From the NCBI GenBank assembly GCA_964291475.2, contig OZ220086.1, positions 5,306-69,305 of the forward strand: a stretch of DNA of 64,000 nucleotides, in the 5' to 3' direction. Origin of the DNA: DAOUKH01 sp964291475. GTDB taxonomy: Bacteria > Chloroflexota > Dehalococcoidia > SHYB01. This document shows, one piece after another, positions 8,005 through 16,234 of this stretch. Position 1 is the stretch's first letter. Every line of letters starts with the position of its first letter. A program made the translations under genes and the position numbers. Below the pieces are notes generated by a model. It was not told the DNA's origin, searched no databases, and worked only from the letters and a program-made list of their open reading frames with translations.

Positions 8005-8059
8005 CCCCTTTGGCTCTTCTCCCCCCGGAGACCTTTACGAAACGGGGCCGAGTAAAGAC

Positions 8060-8132
8060 CAGCGCCCTGCGGGCGCTCGCGCGCCTGACGGCGCGCGCCC
8101 TCTCTCAAATCTCCCCCAGAGGGGGAGAGGGA
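8060..8132 (+). repeat. Three-hairpin intergenic repeat, copy C
   Basis: The best-formed copy: AGCGCCC-TGC-GGGCGCT (8061-8077), GCGCGCC-TGAC-GGCGCGC, the link CCCTCTCTCAAATCTCCC, and CTCCCCC-AGA-GGGGGAG. It lies just after the cupredoxin gene. Confidence 0.85.
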
Positions 8133-8311
8133 AGAACCGCCCCGCTCCGCCCGTTTCCCAACCAGCGGCGGGAGCTTGCAAGGGTCTCTGGGGGGAGAAG
8201 ATTGCGATGAGGGGCCTCTCCTAACCCCCACCGGTTATCGGCGTCCGCCCTCCCTCTCCTCCGTCCCGGCGGGGCATTACCTAACCTCCCCCGCAGGGGG
8301 AGCGCCTTTAG

Positions 8312-8343
8312 CCTCTCCCCCTCTGGGGGAGACTGAGAGAGGG
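8312..8343 (-). repeat. Three-hairpin repeat, inverted partial copy D
   Basis: Only the third hairpin and link are present, in the opposite orientation to copy C about 180 bases away. The link is slightly diverged (GACTGAGAGAGGG against GATTTGAGAGAGGG). Confidence 0.7.
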
Positions 8344-8370
8344 CCGGGGTGGGGTCTCCCCCGCCGCCGC

Positions 8371-8399
8371 TTGACAATAACGCGGGCGGTCGGCATTAT
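8371..8399 (+). promoter_or_regulatory. Sigma-70-type promoter for the PuuD-like gene
   Basis: TTGACA (8371-8376), 17 bases, CATTAT (8394-8399). The start codon lies about 57 bases past the expected +1. Confidence 0.65.
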
Positions 8400-8462
8400 G
8401 CGGCACACCTGAAACGGTCTTCCGTAATCGGTAGCTTCGGACAACCGGAAAGGGGGGAGCGT

Positions 8463-8966
8463 ATGGATCTCTTCTGGGAGATCTTCTTCGATCTAGACCG
8501 CGTTGGTCACATCGTCGCCGGAATCACGTGGATCGGCATTCTCTACTACCTGAACTTCGCGCAGGTGCCTTCCTTCGCGAAGATGGATGCCGCGGCTCGC
8601 ACCAACGCCATACAAGTGCTGGTGCCCCAGGTGCTGTTCCTGTTCCGCTGGGCGGCCTTCTTCACCGTCCTCTTCGGGCTCGCGTACATCATCGGCAAGG
8701 GCGTGCAGGACCATAACTACTTCGAGACGACCCGCTTCTACTCCGTCGCCATCGGCGGGGTGATGGGCCTCATCATGGCCGGGAACGTCTGGTTCATCAT
8801 CTGGCCGAACCAGAAGAAGGTCATCGCGGCGGCCAACGCCGGCGAGGCCCCCGATCCGTCGTGGGCACGGAAGACGCTGCTGGCGTCCCGCACCAACACG
8901 ATGCTCTCGGTCCCCATGATCTTCTTCATGGCCGCGGCGATTCACCTGCCCGCGCTGTGGAATTAG
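8463..8966 (+). CDS. PuuD-like membrane protein (urate oxidase N-terminal domain family)
   Basis: A 167-residue membrane protein with about four helices. The GHIVAGITWIGILYYLNF segment and the later SRTNTMLSVPMIFFMAA are the marks of the membrane part of PuuD-type urate hydroxylases and related haem-linked membrane proteins. Several His residues (in GHIVAG and AAIHLP) could bind haem. The cytochrome c domain of full PuuD is absent, so urate oxidation is not assured. The ATG at 8463 follows GGGGGGAG by a few bases. It is co-transcribed with a 63-residue membrane protein 11 bases downstream, and the pair ends at a strong terminator. Confidence 0.72.
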   Translation: MDLFWEIFFDLDRVGHIVAGITWIGILYYLNFAQVPSFAKMDAAARTNAIQVLVPQVLFLFRWAAFFTVLFGLAYIIGKGVQDHNYFETTRFYSVAIGGVMGLIMAGNVWFIIWPNQKKVIAAANAGEAPDPSWARKTLLASRTNTMLSVPMIFFMAAAIHLPALWN

Positions 8967-8977
8967 GAGAGGCCACC

Positions 8978-9169
8978 ATGAACAGCATCGAAGACTTCAT
9001 CGAATCACCTATCGGCAAGCCGATCGTGTCGGTGCTCTCCTTCATCGCCGGGATCACCGTCATCAACGGTAAGACCTTCCTCGAATCGCCCCACAAGACC
9101 GTCGTCGCCGGCATCCTGCTCACGGGCGCGGCGATCATCGCGATACGGATCGCGGCCGTCGTTTCCTAG
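8978..9169 (+). CDS. Small membrane protein (63 residues), unknown
   Basis: Starts with MNSIEDFIESPIGKPIV, then has two hydrophobic stretches, VSVLSFIAGITVI and TVVAGILLTGAAIIAIRIAAVV, separated by a short polar turn. A clear AGGAGAGG lies just before the ATG. I do not recognise the family. The tight spacing behind the PuuD-like gene and the shared terminator suggest an accessory subunit of that membrane protein. Confidence 0.65.
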   Translation: MNSIEDFIESPIGKPIVSVLSFIAGITVINGKTFLESPHKTVVAGILLTGAAIIAIRIAAVVS

Positions 9170-9205
9170 ACGCAGGGCGGCTGCGAGCCCCGACATACGT
9201 CAGCG

Positions 9206-9235
9206 AAGAGAGGCCCCCGGCCGGGGGCCTCTCTT
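9206..9235 (+). terminator. Strong hairpin terminator
   Basis: A perfect 15-base palindrome (AAGAGAGGCCCCCGG and its complement) about 36 bases after the small membrane protein gene. There is only a short T stretch. Confidence 0.75.
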
Positions 9236-9271
9236 GCGTTAACCGTATCGAGCGAGGAGAGGCCGGTGCGG

Positions 9272-9300
9272 TTGCATTTCGGGGGGAGGTTCACCATAAT
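9272..9300 (+). promoter_or_regulatory. Sigma-70-type promoter for rubrerythrin
   Basis: TTGCAT (9272-9277), 17 bases, CATAAT (9295-9300); the leader is about 48 bases. Confidence 0.6.
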
Positions 9301-9354
9301 TTACCCGTCCGAAATCCATCGTAGCGAGAGCCAACAGGTAGGAGGCACACCCCT

Positions 9355-9801
<447 letters not shown>

Positions 9802-9835
9802 CCGGCCTGCCGCAGCCATGCGGAGACCAACGACG

Positions 9836-9867
9836 AAACGCCCCGAGGGTCCGCCTTCGGGGCGTTT
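9836..9867 (+). terminator. Rho-independent terminator after rubrerythrin
   Basis: AAACGCCCCGAGG pairs with CCTTCGGGGCGTTT across a short loop. Confidence 0.75.
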
Positions 9868-9936
9868 GTCTGCCCGTAACAGCATGAACATGCTCGCGAA
9901 CAAGTTGCAGGCCGCGCACTTCGGAGCTTCGTCTAC

Positions 9937-11202
9937 GTGAGCAACTTGCGCGCACAGTCCGCGGAGTTTTGGGACGAGTCGGCGCTCCTCGCCGAGCAGA
10001 AGCGCCAGTTCGACGTCTGCCACGGCTGCCGCCTCTGCTTCAACTTCTGCCCCGCCTTCCCCGCCCTCTTCGACGTCACCGACGCCGCCGAGGACAACGA
10101 CCGGCCCCTGACCCGCGAGGCGCTGCGCCCCGTCGAGGCCCAGTGCTACCAGTGCCAACTCTGTTACCTCCGCTGCCCCTACACCGAGCCCCACGACTAC
10201 AAGCTCGACGTCCCCGCCCTCTTCCTCCGCGCCAACTTCATCAACGCCCGCAAGGAAGGCGTCGGCCTCGGCGACCGCCTTCTCGCCGACACCGACCGCC
10301 TCGGCGGTCTCGGTTCGAAGACGGCGCCCCTGGCGAATATGGCCAACCGCATCGCGCCGCTCCGCTTCGCCGCGGAAAAGACAGCCGGCGTCCACCGCAA
10401 GGCGGCGCTCCCGCTCTTCTCGTCCCAGACCTTCGCCTCATGGTTCGGCAAGAACCGCGAACGGCTCCGCGCCAAGCTCGACAAGCCCACCCGCAAGGCG
10501 GCCCTCTTCTACACCTGCTACCTGAACTACTGGGGCGCCGACGCCGCCATCGCCTGCGCCGAGGTCTTCACCCACAACAACATCGACCTGATGGTCCCCA
10601 AGCAACAGTGCTGCGGCATGCCCTTCATGGACGCGGGACTGGAGCGGGGCGTGCAGCGGAAGATCGACGCCAACCTCCCCGAACTTCTGGCGGCCATCGA
10701 CGCGGGCTACGACATCGTTACGCCGGGCCCGTCGTGCGGCATGATGCTGCGCCGCGACTGGCCGCAGCTCCGCGAGTGCGAGGAGACCCGCCGCGTCGCC
10801 GAGCACACCTTCGATATCGCTGAGTACCTGTGGAAGCTCAGGGTGGACGGCGACCTCGACACCGGCTTCCAATCGAAGCTGGGCAAGGTCGCCTACCACG
10901 CCCCGTGCCACCAGCGGATGCAGTTCATCGGCAACAAGGGCGCCGACCTGATGCGCCTGGTGCCGGGGACGGAGGTCGAGGTCGTCGAGCGCTGCTCACA
11001 CCACGACGGGACGTGGGGGATGAAGAAGGACTCCCACGAGGTCTCCCTGCGCTACGGCAAGCGGCTCTTCGACGACATGAACGACGCCGAGGCCGACCTC
11101 TTCGTCTCCGATTGTCCCCTGGCGGCGGAGCAGATCCAGCAAGGCGCGGGGCGGCGACCGGTGCACTCGTTGCAAGCGCTGAGGCAGGCCTACGGGATCT
11201 AG
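9937..11202 (+). CDS. Two-[4Fe-4S] and CCG-domain oxidoreductase subunit (GlpC/HdrD-like)
   Basis: A 421-residue electron-transfer protein. Two ferredoxin-like clusters are clear: CHGCRLCFNFCP (residues 28-39) and CYQCQLCYLRCP. Two Cys-rich CCG modules follow, with QCCGMPFMD/PSCGMM and APCHQRMQF/ERCSHHDG. This layout is that of anaerobic glycerol-3-phosphate dehydrogenase subunit C and heterodisulfide reductase subunit D relatives. No glpA or glpB is near; instead rubrerythrin and DUF3501 flank it, an arrangement found in many bacteria, so a role in peroxide reduction is more likely than glycerol metabolism. The start is GTG 9937, behind GGAG. Confidence 0.85.
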   Translation: MSNLRAQSAEFWDESALLAEQKRQFDVCHGCRLCFNFCPAFPALFDVTDAAEDNDRPLTREALRPVEAQCYQCQLCYLRCPYTEPHDYKLDVPALFLRANFINARKEGVGLGDRLLADTDRLGGLGSKTAPLANMANRIAPLRFAAEKTAGVHRKAALPLFSSQTFASWFGKNRERLRAKLDKPTRKAALFYTCYLNYWGADAAIACAEVFTHNNIDLMVPKQQCCGMPFMDAGLERGVQRKIDANLPELLAAIDAGYDIVTPGPSCGMMLRRDWPQLRECEETRRVAEHTFDIAEYLWKLRVDGDLDTGFQSKLGKVAYHAPCHQRMQFIGNKGADLMRLVPGTEVEVVERCSHHDGTWGMKKDSHEVSLRYGKRLFDDMNDAEADLFVSDCPLAAEQIQQGAGRRPVHSLQALRQAYGI

Positions 11203-11205
11203 ACG

Positions 11206-11787
11206 ATGCGCAAGATCGAACGCGCCGACGTCCGGGACATCATCGAGTACGAGAAGGCCCGCGACGGCTTCCGCCGGCGAATCATCGACCTGAAGAAGCG
11301 GCGCCGGGTCGGCGTGGGCCGCAACCTCACCTTCGTCTTCGAGAACCGCGACACGATGATCTTCCAGATACAGGAGATGATGCGCGCCGAGCGCATCGTC
11401 CACGAGGACCGGATCGCGGACGAGATCGAGGTCTACAACACGCTGATCCCCGACGCGAACGAGCTGAGCGCCACGCTGCTCATCGAAATCACCGATCAGC
11501 GCCGCATCAAACCCGTCCTCGACCGGCTGATGGGACTCGACGAGCCGGAGCGCGTCTGGCTCCAGTTCGGCGGGGAGCGCGTCCACGCCGCATTCGAAGA
11601 GGGCCGCAGCAACGAGGAGAAGATCAGCGCCGTCCACTTCGTGCGCTTCCCCTTCACGGAGCAACAAGCGCGGCGCTTCCGCTCCGGTGAGGACGCGGCC
11701 TATCTCTGCGTCGACCACCCCAACTACAAGCGGCGCGCCAAGATCGCTCCCGAGGTGCGCGCGAGCCTGGAAGAGGACCTCGCCTGA
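11206..11787 (+). CDS. DUF3501 family protein
   Basis: A 193-residue soluble protein starting three bases after the iron-sulfur gene. Family landmarks are IIEYEKARDGFRRRIIDLKK, the RNLTFVFENRDTMIFQIQEM block, DEIEVYNTLIPDANELSATL, and a C-terminal DHPNYKRRAKIAPEVRASL. The biochemical role is not known. The family regularly accompanies rubrerythrin and a CCG iron-sulfur protein, so it is probably a part or an assembly factor of that system. Confidence 0.85.
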   Translation: MRKIERADVRDIIEYEKARDGFRRRIIDLKKRRRVGVGRNLTFVFENRDTMIFQIQEMMRAERIVHEDRIADEIEVYNTLIPDANELSATLLIEITDQRRIKPVLDRLMGLDEPERVWLQFGGERVHAAFEEGRSNEEKISAVHFVRFPFTEQQARRFRSGEDAAYLCVDHPNYKRRAKIAPEVRASLEEDLA

Positions 11788-11800
11788 GCCGGCGTCGTCG

Positions 11801-12274
11801 TCAGACGGTGTAGAAGACGGCGATCAGCGCGAAGAGCTCGATGGCGGTCACCGTCGAGTTGACGGTGTGGACGTCGCCGAACCGCCGCCGCGCCGCCGAA
11901 CGCTCGGCGCGGTCGAACGAGCCGACACGCTCGCCGAGCGAACGCAGCACCGGGGTCGTGATCCACGCGGAGATGGCCGCCATGGCCCCGACGCCGCCAA
12001 GTAGCCCGTACCGGGCCGCGAGCCGACCGCTCACGTCGTCGCGCCAGAGCACGTACTCCAGTATGACCGTGGCGGCGATGACGACGGCGCAGAGGACCTT
12101 GAGGCGGTTGATTGTGGCAAGCAGCGCACCCACGAGCTCGGCGGCGCGGTCCCGCGAGTCTTCGATCTTGAAGACGACGGGCGCTGCCGCCGAGAGGACG
12201 ACGATTGCGCCCGCCCAGACCCCGACCGCCGTGAGGAAGAAGAGCTGGTTGACGAAGAACGGGGCGCTGGTCAA
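11801..12274 (-). CDS. DUF4149-like integral membrane protein
   Basis: A 157-residue protein with four membrane segments: FVNQLFFLTAVGVWAGAIVV, LKVLCAVVIAATVILEYVLW, YGLLGGVGAMAAISAWITT and VTAIELFALIAVFYTV. The layout and the FKIEDSRDRAAELVGALLATINRL loop resemble DUF4149/TMEM205-type proteins. The function is not known. It lies 12 bases downstream of the probable selenoprotein gene on the same strand and is likely in the same transcript. Confidence 0.55.
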   Translation of the reverse strand: MTSAPFFVNQLFFLTAVGVWAGAIVVLSAAAPVVFKIEDSRDRAAELVGALLATINRLKVLCAVVIAATVILEYVLWRDDVSGRLAARYGLLGGVGAMAAISAWITTPVLRSLGERVGSFDRAERSAARRRFGDVHTVNSTVTAIELFALIAVFYTV

Positions 12275-12286
12275 GGCGTGGAGCGG

Positions 12287-12967
12287 CTAGCGGACCTCGC
12301 TGTTGTGGCTGCTGGGACGGTCGGGCTGCACCTCCGGAGCCGGAGCGTCGGTGAGGAACGGCGTCTCGGGCAGCGCCGCGTCGAGGCTGCGGTGCTCGAG
12401 GTCCTGGTAGACCGTCTGGGCCTGGTGGGTGTTGAAGACGAGGGGGAAGCCTTCCTTCCCGAAGATCCCGTCGTCGCGCACGAGGCTGTTGCCGTTTTCG
12501 TCGACGACGTCCTCGCCAATCGAGGAGAGGAAGTTGTGCGCGCCGCCGTAGGCCAAGAGGATGTAGCCGATCTCACAGATTTCCGCGTCGGAGAAGTGAC
12601 CCTGGAGATCCTTCATGAACTCGTCGGTGACCCCCTGGGGGTTGTACTTGACGAAGTCGGCGTAGCGAAGGGCCATCTTCTCCCGCTCGGAGAGGTCCGA
12701 GTTTTCGTAGTCGACGACCTTGGCGACCTTGGCGTTGGTGAGTCCTGCCTGCTGACCCTCAGCAGTGCGGGTGATCTTTCACTGGCGGCAGTTGGCGAGA
12801 TAGGCGGACCGCACCCGGATCATCTCACGGAGCTGTCCGTCGAGGTGCCCGTGGTCCCATATCGCTTGAATCAGGCCGAGGAAGGCCATGCTGATTGGTG
12901 CGGGCAGGGCGGAGTGGTCGATGCGCGCGGTGAAACGGGGCAGAGCTTGGGTTGGAGTCTGCGTCAT
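12287..12967 (-). CDS. AhpD/carboxymuconolactone decarboxylase-like protein, probable selenoprotein (CxxU)
   Basis: Read through an in-frame TGA at 12781-12779, this is one 226-residue AhpD/CMD-type protein with Sec at position 63. The part before is REMIRVRSAYLANCRQ; the part after continues in the same frame with family sequence (DLSEREKMALRYADFV, DAEICEIGYILLAYGGAHN). Relatives have CRYC at this place, so TGA replaces the second Cys of the redox CxxC pair. A hairpin with a six-base stem and AGGGT loop lies 13 bases past the TGA. AhpD-like CxxU selenoproteins are known from marine metagenomes. The start has AGGAGG five bases ahead. No sel genes are in the window. The alternative is a simple nonsense mutation. 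Confidence 0.78.
12749..12765 (-). promoter_or_regulatory. Candidate bacterial SECIS hairpin
   Basis: On the minus strand, CTGCTG (12765-12760), loop AGGGT (12759-12755), CAGCAG (12754-12749). The stem starts 13 bases after the TGA and the loop begins 19 bases after it, within the usual spacing of bacterial SECIS elements. The G-rich loop also fits. Confidence 0.65.
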
Positions 12968-12994
12968 TGCGGCCTCCTACTGGAAGGTGGGGCA

Positions 12995-13023
12995 ACTATC
13001 CGTGAAGCGCGCAGGCGTGTCAA
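12995..13023 (-). promoter_or_regulatory. Sigma-70-type promoter of the selenoprotein gene
   Basis: On the minus strand, TTGACA (13023-13018), 17 bases, GATAGT (13000-12995); the predicted +1 is about 20 bases ahead of the start codon. Confidence 0.65.
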
Positions 13024-13053
13024 GCGCGAAGGAGCCTTCCGCGGTCGTAACGT

Positions 13054-13087
13054 CGGTGAAACAGAGCTTAAACGCCGGCGAAACAGA
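13054..13087. promoter_or_regulatory. Paired direct repeat, possible operator between divergent genes
   Basis: CGGTGAAACAGA (13054-13065) and CGGCGAAACAGA (13076-13087) start exactly 22 bases apart, two helical turns. The flanks are also alike (AGCTTAA against AGCGTAA). They lie upstream of the -35 box at 13023, in the 325-base region between the selenoprotein gene and the FMN-barrel gene. A TATACT hexamer at 13254-13259 may be the -10 box of the latter. Confidence 0.4.
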
Positions 13088-13292
13088 AGCGTAATCGCCG
13101 TGTCACGTGCGGCCCCGCCGCGGAGCCTAGCATGGTGCATGTACAGCGGAACAGCAGCGGGCCATTGAGCCGCACACCGATAACGAAGCCGAGGGGTGGT
13201 TGCCGAAGAGGGCCGCCCCTCGCACAATTTCGGGCCGTTTCGCGGCCGTCGTGTATACTCACCGCCGATTTTCCCTGGAAGGCGGTGCAGCG

Positions 13293-13676
13293 ATGCCCAC
13301 GCTCGCCGAGCTGGCCGATAGGACGCAGTCCTCCGCCGAGCTGTTCATGACCACGCAACGCCCGGCGGGCCGGACGGCGACCTTCCCCCTCTGGTTCGTC
13401 CACGACGGCGAGCGCCTCTATGCGCTCACCGCGGACTCGTCGTCCGAAGTCTGGGACGTGCGGGCGAGCAACCGGGTCATGGTCGCCATCGGCGCCCCCG
13501 ACAGCGAAGACCGCCTACCCATGCAGGCCGACGTCATGGAAGGCGACGAGTGGGTGTCGCAGATGGTGCCGTTGCTGGAGAAGAAGTACGCCGCGGACCA
13601 CGCCGAGCGCATGGCCCGCACCGCCGCCGCCGCCAACGCCGGCGGCCACGTCATCATCAAGTTCAAGCCCCTGTAG
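13293..13676 (+). CDS. Pyridoxamine 5'-phosphate oxidase-like FMN split-barrel protein
   Basis: A 127-residue single-domain protein with the split-barrel pattern: TTQRPAGRTATFPLWFVHDGERLYALT (broken here by strand turns), then SSSEVWDVRASNRVMVAIG, ending in HVIIKFKPL. Proteins of this type bind FMN or F420 and reduce small molecules; the cofactor cannot be told. GGAAGG lies about ten bases before the ATG. It is monocistronic and divergent from the selenoprotein gene. Confidence 0.75.
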   Translation: MPTLAELADRTQSSAELFMTTQRPAGRTATFPLWFVHDGERLYALTADSSSEVWDVRASNRVMVAIGAPDSEDRLPMQADVMEGDEWVSQMVPLLEKKYAADHAERMARTAAAANAGGHVIIKFKPL

Positions 13677-13724
13677 GCGGGGCCAGGGCCAGGTCGGCAC
13701 GAGTCAGTCGACGCCTCCCTGGCG

Positions 13725-14060
13725 CTATTCGATGAGCAGAGCGTCGATCGTGGTGCCAAGCGCACCTGCGATCCGGGCGAGGGCGGATGCGGAGCCTCGT
13801 TTGCGGCCACGCTCGATTTCGGAAAGGTAGCTCACAGCGACTCCTGTCTCGTCGGATAGTTCCCGGAGCGTGACACCGCGGTGTTTTCGGAAGGCGAGCA
13901 TGGGGCGTTGTCCGTCCATGACGGCGAGAGCTACCGGGTGAGGGATCTGTACACCGTCGTCGGCATCGACGGCAGCCAATCTGTCTTCGAGTTCGTCACA
14001 GCGCTGGACCAAGGCGTCGTACTCAGTCCGGGTTAGCGTAACGGTCTTCTCACTGTTCAT
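13725..14060 (-). CDS. XRE-family helix-turn-helix regulator (orphan antitoxin-like)
   Basis: A 111-residue protein. The N-terminal TLTRTEYDALVQRCDELEDRLAAVD resembles the leader of HigA/RelB-type antitoxins. The C-terminal HTH is MLAFRKHRGVTLRELSDETG followed by SYLSEIERGRKRGS and LARIAGALGTTIDALL. Such genes usually follow a RelE/ParE toxin gene, but no toxin reading is present in the 170 bases upstream or downstream. It may be a solitary regulator or the remnant of a toxin-antitoxin pair. Confidence 0.8.
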   Translation of the reverse strand: MNSEKTVTLTRTEYDALVQRCDELEDRLAAVDADDGVQIPHPVALAVMDGQRPMLAFRKHRGVTLRELSDETGVAVSYLSEIERGRKRGSASALARIAGALGTTIDALLIE

Positions 14061-14232
14061 AAGCCTCTCTCCGGTGTCGAACCCAGACCCGGCGACACTA
14101 TGCTAGCCGATAAACGCCCCACTCGGTCGTGCAATGTTCGGGCGGCGTTCTCCTCCGCTTCCCGTTGACCAGGGCGCCGGGCGGGTGTACCGCGCTAGGT
14201 AGCGCAGCGTCCGGTCTTGCGGCCCAGGGACG

Positions 14233-15215
14233 CTATTGGCCGGACTCAGCGCCCCGCTCGCTCAGGTACTCCTTGAGGAAGGCCCGGTTCTCATTGAATT
14301 CGGCTAGGTCTTCCGCGGAGACGAAGGGGTTGTCCGTGCCGGCGGCGTCGATGGGGGTCGTTCCGACGACGTTCCTGGCGTTCACGTCCGCGCCAGACTC
14401 GACCAGGAAGACGGCCATGTCCTTGACGCCGAAGAACACTGCCCATTCCAGCGGCGACCCCCGTAGTCGTCCCGCGCCCGTATGTCGATGTCCGCGCCGC
14501 TTTCCAGGAGGATGCTCACCAGCTCCCGGTTGTTCTTCAGCGCGGCGATGTGCAAGGCGGACGCCCCGGCGAAGGGGATTCCCGGCGGAACGAACGACTC
14601 GTCCGGGTCGATGCCGGATTTCAGGTGATCCCGCACGGCGTCCGGGTCGTCCTGATCGATGGCGTCGAGCAAGGAAATGCGAGCCTGGCCGGACTTGCCG
14701 CCATTGGCGCGGACGAACTCCTTGAGGAAGGCCCGGCCCTCGTTGAGCCGGTCCAGTTTCTCGCCGGAGACGAAGGAGTTGTCGGCGCCGGCGGCGTCGA
14801 TGGGCGTCGTCCCGATGGCGTTCTTGGCGTTCACGTCCGCGCCCGACTCGACAAGGAACACGCCCATGTCCTTGATGCCGAAGAAGACCGCCCACTCAAG
14901 CGGCGGTCCCGCGAACTCGTCCTTTGCCCTGATATCGATGTCCGCGCCGTTGTCGAGGAGGATCTGCGCGATCTCCCGGTTGTTCGTCAGGACCGCCACG
15001 TGGAGGGCGGATGCCCCCTCGAAAGGAACTCCCGGCGGAATGAACGTCTCGTTTGGGTCCGTGCCGAACTCCATGTGCTCTCGGACAACCTCCGCTTTCT
15101 CCTGGTCGATGGCGTCCAGCAGCGGCACGCCGGGAGGTTTGGGGCCGCAGGCGACCGCCGCCAGCAGCAGGAAAGTGACGAGGCTCATCACCCCTACGGC
15201 CACTCTCGCGAGCAT
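14233..15215 (-). pseudogene. Ankyrin-repeat lipoprotein with internal duplication, single-base frameshift
   Basis: Starts with a lipoprotein signal (MSLVTFLLLAAVAC, lipobox Cys) and continues with two copies of a module of about 150 residues. Each copy has LLDAIDQ, a PPGxPFxGASALHxA ankyrin helix pair, NNRE, LLxxGADIDIRA, PLEWAVFFG, FLVESGADVNA and GTTPIDAAG. The second copy shifts frame at the GGGGG run near 14459-14463, after IRARDDYGG; one extra G restores SPLEWAVFFG through to the stop at 14233. Ankyrin modules bind proteins; the partner is unknown. The duplication is recent enough to be obvious by eye. Confidence 0.82.
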
Positions 15216-15253
15216 GGGAAGCCCCTCTCTTCGCGTCAGGAAGTGCGGCGCGC

Positions 15254-16201
15254 CTAGAAGGCGGCGGTCGGGTTCACCGGCGAGCCGGTGCCGTTGGGGA
15301 CGCGCAGCGGGCTGACACTGAGCATGAACTCGTAGCGCCCCAGCCGCGCGCAGGTCTCGGACAGGGCTTCGAGGTCGCAGTTGTCGATGAGCCAGAGCCC
15401 GATGGCGACGATGCCGACCTGGTGAATCGGCATGGGCACCCGCTGGTAGCCGCCGGGATAGGCGTCCTGGGCGCTGTCCGACCCCAGCATGGCGACGCCG
15501 CGCTCGTGGAGCCAGGGCAGGCAGGCGGCGTGGAGTCCGGCGCGCGCCTGGAAGTGGCCGGCCGTCGGCCCCTGCTCGTTGCGTTGGCGCAGACAGCCGA
15601 CGCGCGTCAGAAGGATGTCGCCGGTCCCGACTTCGACACCCTGGGCGCGCTCGGCTGCCTCGAGGTCCTCCGGGAAGACGAACGATCCCGGCTCGAGCCA
15701 GTCGACGCCGCGCAGCCGTGGAATATCCATCAGGACGCCGCGGCTCACCACGCCGTCCTTCAGGACGTCGACCGACTGCTTGGTGGCGCCCTCGCGGGTC
15801 GTCACCGCATCGGAGGCGAGGCCGTTGTACATGCGGCCGTTCCAGAAGAAGTGGGCTAGGCTGTCGATATGGGTCACGGTGAGACCGTGAAAGGCGATGC
15901 CGATGAAGTCGCTCGACATTTGCATCACGCCGGGCTCGCCGTTGCCTGCCGCCCAGGGTTCGCCCGTGCCGGTCATGAAGTGGACCAACGGGTTGGTGAC
16001 GTCGGGCTCCATGACCTTGGACAGCGGCCGCCCGCAGCTCACGGTGATGCCCTCGCGCACCAGCGCCGCGGCGCGCTTGCGCGTCTCCGGCGTGATGTGG
16101 TTGACCGCGCCGAGCTCGTCGTCGCCGCCCCACCGGCCCCAGTTGCTGCACGACTCGAAGTAGCCGAGGACCTCTTCTTCGGAGGGGATGGTCGGCGGCA
16201 T
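15254..16201 (-). CDS. Cyclase family protein (kynurenine-formamidase-like metal hydrolase)
   Basis: A 315-residue protein of the putative cyclase family, metal-dependent hydrolases that include bacterial KynB. The defining metal motif is HGLTVTHIDSLAHFF (HxxTxxHxDxxxH), and MPIHQVGIVAIGLWLIDNCD is the C-terminal core. The N-terminal ELGAVNHITPETRKRAA block is typical of the larger members of the family found in aromatic and heterocycle catabolism. The substrate is unknown. It lies 33 bases after the F420-type LLM gene on the same strand, so the two may act in one pathway. Confidence 0.82.
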   Translation of the reverse strand: MPPTIPSEEEVLGYFESCSNWGRWGGDDELGAVNHITPETRKRAAALVREGITVSCGRPLSKVMEPDVTNPLVHFMTGTGEPWAAGNGEPGVMQMSSDFIGIAFHGLTVTHIDSLAHFFWNGRMYNGLASDAVTTREGATKQSVDVLKDGVVSRGVLMDIPRLRGVDWLEPGSFVFPEDLEAAERAQGVEVGTGDILLTRVGCLRQRNEQGPTAGHFQARAGLHAACLPWLHERGVAMLGSDSAQDAYPGGYQRVPMPIHQVGIVAIGLWLIDNCDLEALSETCARLGRYEFMLSVSPLRVPNGTGSPVNPTAAF

Positions 16202-16234
16202 GGTCGGCCTCCTCTCGACGTAACGTGACGGGCG

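Larger units (their letters stand above)
8005..8462. other. 458-base intergenic stretch with repeats and a promoter
   Basis: No coding signal is seen. It holds a complete three-hairpin repeat (8060-8132), an inverted partial copy (8312-8343), a further CTCCCCC/GGGGGAG palindrome near 8286-8301, and a promoter at 8371-8399. Confidence 0.7.

Noticed and set aside
9937..11202. Anaerobic glycerol-3-phosphate dehydrogenase operon
   Set aside because: GlpC-like motifs are present but glpA and glpB are absent; the rubrerythrin/DUF3501 context fits better.
12779..12781. Reading the TGA as proof of a pseudogene
   Set aside because: Same frame on both sides, position matches the catalytic Cys, and a SECIS-like hairpin follows; recoding explains more of the evidence.
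13725..14060. Complete toxin-antitoxin pair
   Set aside because: No toxin-like reading adjacent on either side.
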